The notes beneath the pieces are model-generated. The model saw only the letters and a list, made by a program, of their open reading frames with translations, did not search any database and was not told where the DNA came from. Below, one piece after another: positions 63,283 through 64,000 of a DNA stretch of 64,000 nt (position 1 is the first letter of the stretch; each line of letters starts with the position of its first letter). The stretch covers positions 24,230 through 88,229 of the forward strand of contig NZ_JAEINV010000013.1 in the NCBI RefSeq assembly GCF_016342705.1, read 5' to 3'. Made by a program: the position numbers and the translations under genes. The DNA is from Lutibacter sp. GTDB taxonomy: Bacteria > Bacteroidota > Bacteroidia > Flavobacteriales > Flavobacteriaceae.

Positions 63283-63711
63283 TTATACTCTATATGTATC
63301 AGCCTTCCAGTTTTTAATTAACTTTTTAATTTCCTTTTCTGATAAGGTTTCTTTTTCTGCTCTATCAACCAAAGCAACAATTTCTGTATCTGAAGCAAAA
63401 CGTAAACCTATAATTTGTCTGGTAGTTATTTTACTACTTAACGGCTTGCCGGTTAGTATAAAATAACGAAGTTTTTCTTCAGCTCTAATAGCTCTATCCT
63501 GAGCTTTTAAAGCAAATGCTCTGATATAATAAAATAAGAGTAAAAAAATAATTGAAACCAATATTAATAAAGAGGCCGAATATAAATTTTCTTCACTAGA
63601 TTTTATAAAATTTCTGATAGCTCCAATTAACAAAATAACAATTGCTAAAAATGCGACACCATGGAAACCAGCTACCAACCGAGCATGGTTTTTAAAATTC
63701 TGTTCTTTCAT
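63283..63711 (-). CDS. DUF6526 family membrane protein
   Basis: The 142-residue protein has two hydrophobic segments (about 15-32 and 43-66) and a cytosolic C-terminal part (AFALKAQDRAIRAEEKLRYF, then LRFASDTEIVALVDRAEKE). The start EQNFKNHARLVAGFHG and the RAEEKLRYFILTGKPL segment identify it as DUF6526, a family found mainly in Bacteroidota and of unknown function. It is monocistronic with a terminator after the stop. No full-match -7 element is seen upstream; TATATTTA-like bases occur near 63735. Confidence 0.85.
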   Translation of the reverse strand: MKEQNFKNHARLVAGFHGVAFLAIVILLIGAIRNFIKSSEENLYSASLLILVSIIFLLLFYYIRAFALKAQDRAIRAEEKLRYFILTGKPLSSKITTRQIIGLRFASDTEIVALVDRAEKETLSEKEIKKLIKNWKADTYRV

Positions 63712-64000
63712 AAATAATTTTTTTAATTTATATTAGTAAATATAATATTTTAACTTGAATTAGAGAATAAGTAACTTATATCAAATAACTAGATCCATAA
63801 AAAGTAAACAATAACACTAATAATATCTTGAATTTATATAATTTATAGAGATAGACCTATTGAGAATAATTCAATAACGCAATAAATAAGAATTTTTATT
63901 AGAAACCATTAAAACCTTCTAAATAAAACGTCAATAAAAATTTAGGGGAAAGTTCAAAAAAAAACCTTCAACAAAAAAGTTGAAGGTTTTCAAAAGAAAG
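63712..64000. other. Right-hand edge, AT-rich non-coding
   Basis: No gene is recognised in these 289 bp apart from the terminator at 63961-63990. The rest is AT-rich and probably contains the DUF6526 promoter. Confidence 0.45.
63961..63990 (-). terminator. Terminator of a minus-strand gene beyond the right edge
   Basis: AAAACCTTCAAC pairs perfectly with GTTGAAGGTTTT around a 6-nt A loop. The long A run is on the left, so the T tract is on the minus strand; it would end a transcript that enters from the right. Confidence 0.75.

Noticed and set aside
1..64000. CRISPR arrays, tRNA/rRNA genes, insertion sequences, prophage, toxin-antitoxin or defence islands
   Set aside because: I looked for direct repeats with spacers, tRNA-like GC-rich folds, transposase/integrase motifs and typical defence domains and found none.

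Overview
The window is about 64 kb of AT-rich chromosome from a member of Flavobacteriia (Bacteroidota), probably a marine Flavobacteriaceae; the genus cannot be resolved from the sequence alone. Evidence: many genes are preceded by the Bacteroidota -7 promoter element TAnnTTTG and few have a Shine-Dalgarno sequence. The gene families are typical of the group: fused branched-chain dehydrogenase E1, PASTA-RluD next to Ddl-CoaD, a nudix-pyrE-birA-rsfS-ftsH-LUD-cdsA-psd block, NhaD, DUF6526 and DUF2853. The gene order is that of an ordinary core chromosome. I saw no tRNA, rRNA, insertion sequence, phage or CRISPR array.

Layout. 0-4 kb: minus-strand genes for an acyl-CoA dehydrogenase (cut by the left edge), a ComEA-like helix-hairpin-helix protein, an alanine/glycine:cation symporter, a K+ channel and a PspC protein. 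4-10.5 kb: uvrA, a LOG-family protein and a large M1-like protein with no zinc site. 10.7-17 kb: fused E1 alpha/beta of a 2-oxoacid dehydrogenase, then a four-gene 2-oxoacid:ferredoxin oxidoreductase of the VOR type with a perfect palindrome upstream, then a TIGR01777 epimerase. 17-23.4 kb: NDH-2-like dehydrogenase, nitronate monooxygenase, dnaK, L-serine dehydratase and DUF2853. 23.5-27.4 kb: a polyamine operon of arginine decarboxylase, an agmatinase-family protein, a deoxyhypusine-synthase-like enzyme and a small acidic protein. 27.4-34.4 kb: YaaA, a CAT-like acetyltransferase, RluD, PASTA, Ddl, CoaD, DUF1853 and LpxD. 34.5-43.5 kb: a GH9 lipoprotein, topoisomerase III, a pseudouridine synthase and a molybdenum-hydroxylase cluster (IorA, IorB, XdhC, MocA-like). 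43.5-53 kb: SulP transporter, Nudix, PyrE, SRPBCC, BirA, RsfS, FtsH, LUD, CdsA, Psd, ACBP and YceI. 53-64 kb: ExbB-ExbD-TonB-FolC, two NhaD antiporters, an amino-acid dehydrogenase, AnmK, an acyl-CoA dehydrogenase and DUF6526.

The most interesting locus is the polyamine operon. Its agmatinase-family protein keeps the fold motifs but has lost all four Asp metal ligands (to Gly, Asn, Asn, Asn), while the decarboxylase before it and the DHS-like enzyme after it keep their catalytic lysines. The operon also has a long leader with mutually exclusive hairpins, and two of its proteins end in acidic tails. Other points worth following: a 39-bp palindrome upstream of the VOR operon that shares the half-site word TATGACAA with a palindrome between dnaK and sdaA; an M1-like protein without HEXXH; a terminator written inside the birA coding sequence; divergent promoters at nudix/pyrE that overlap each other's start codons; and a GC-rich structured intergenic element near 63.2 kb.
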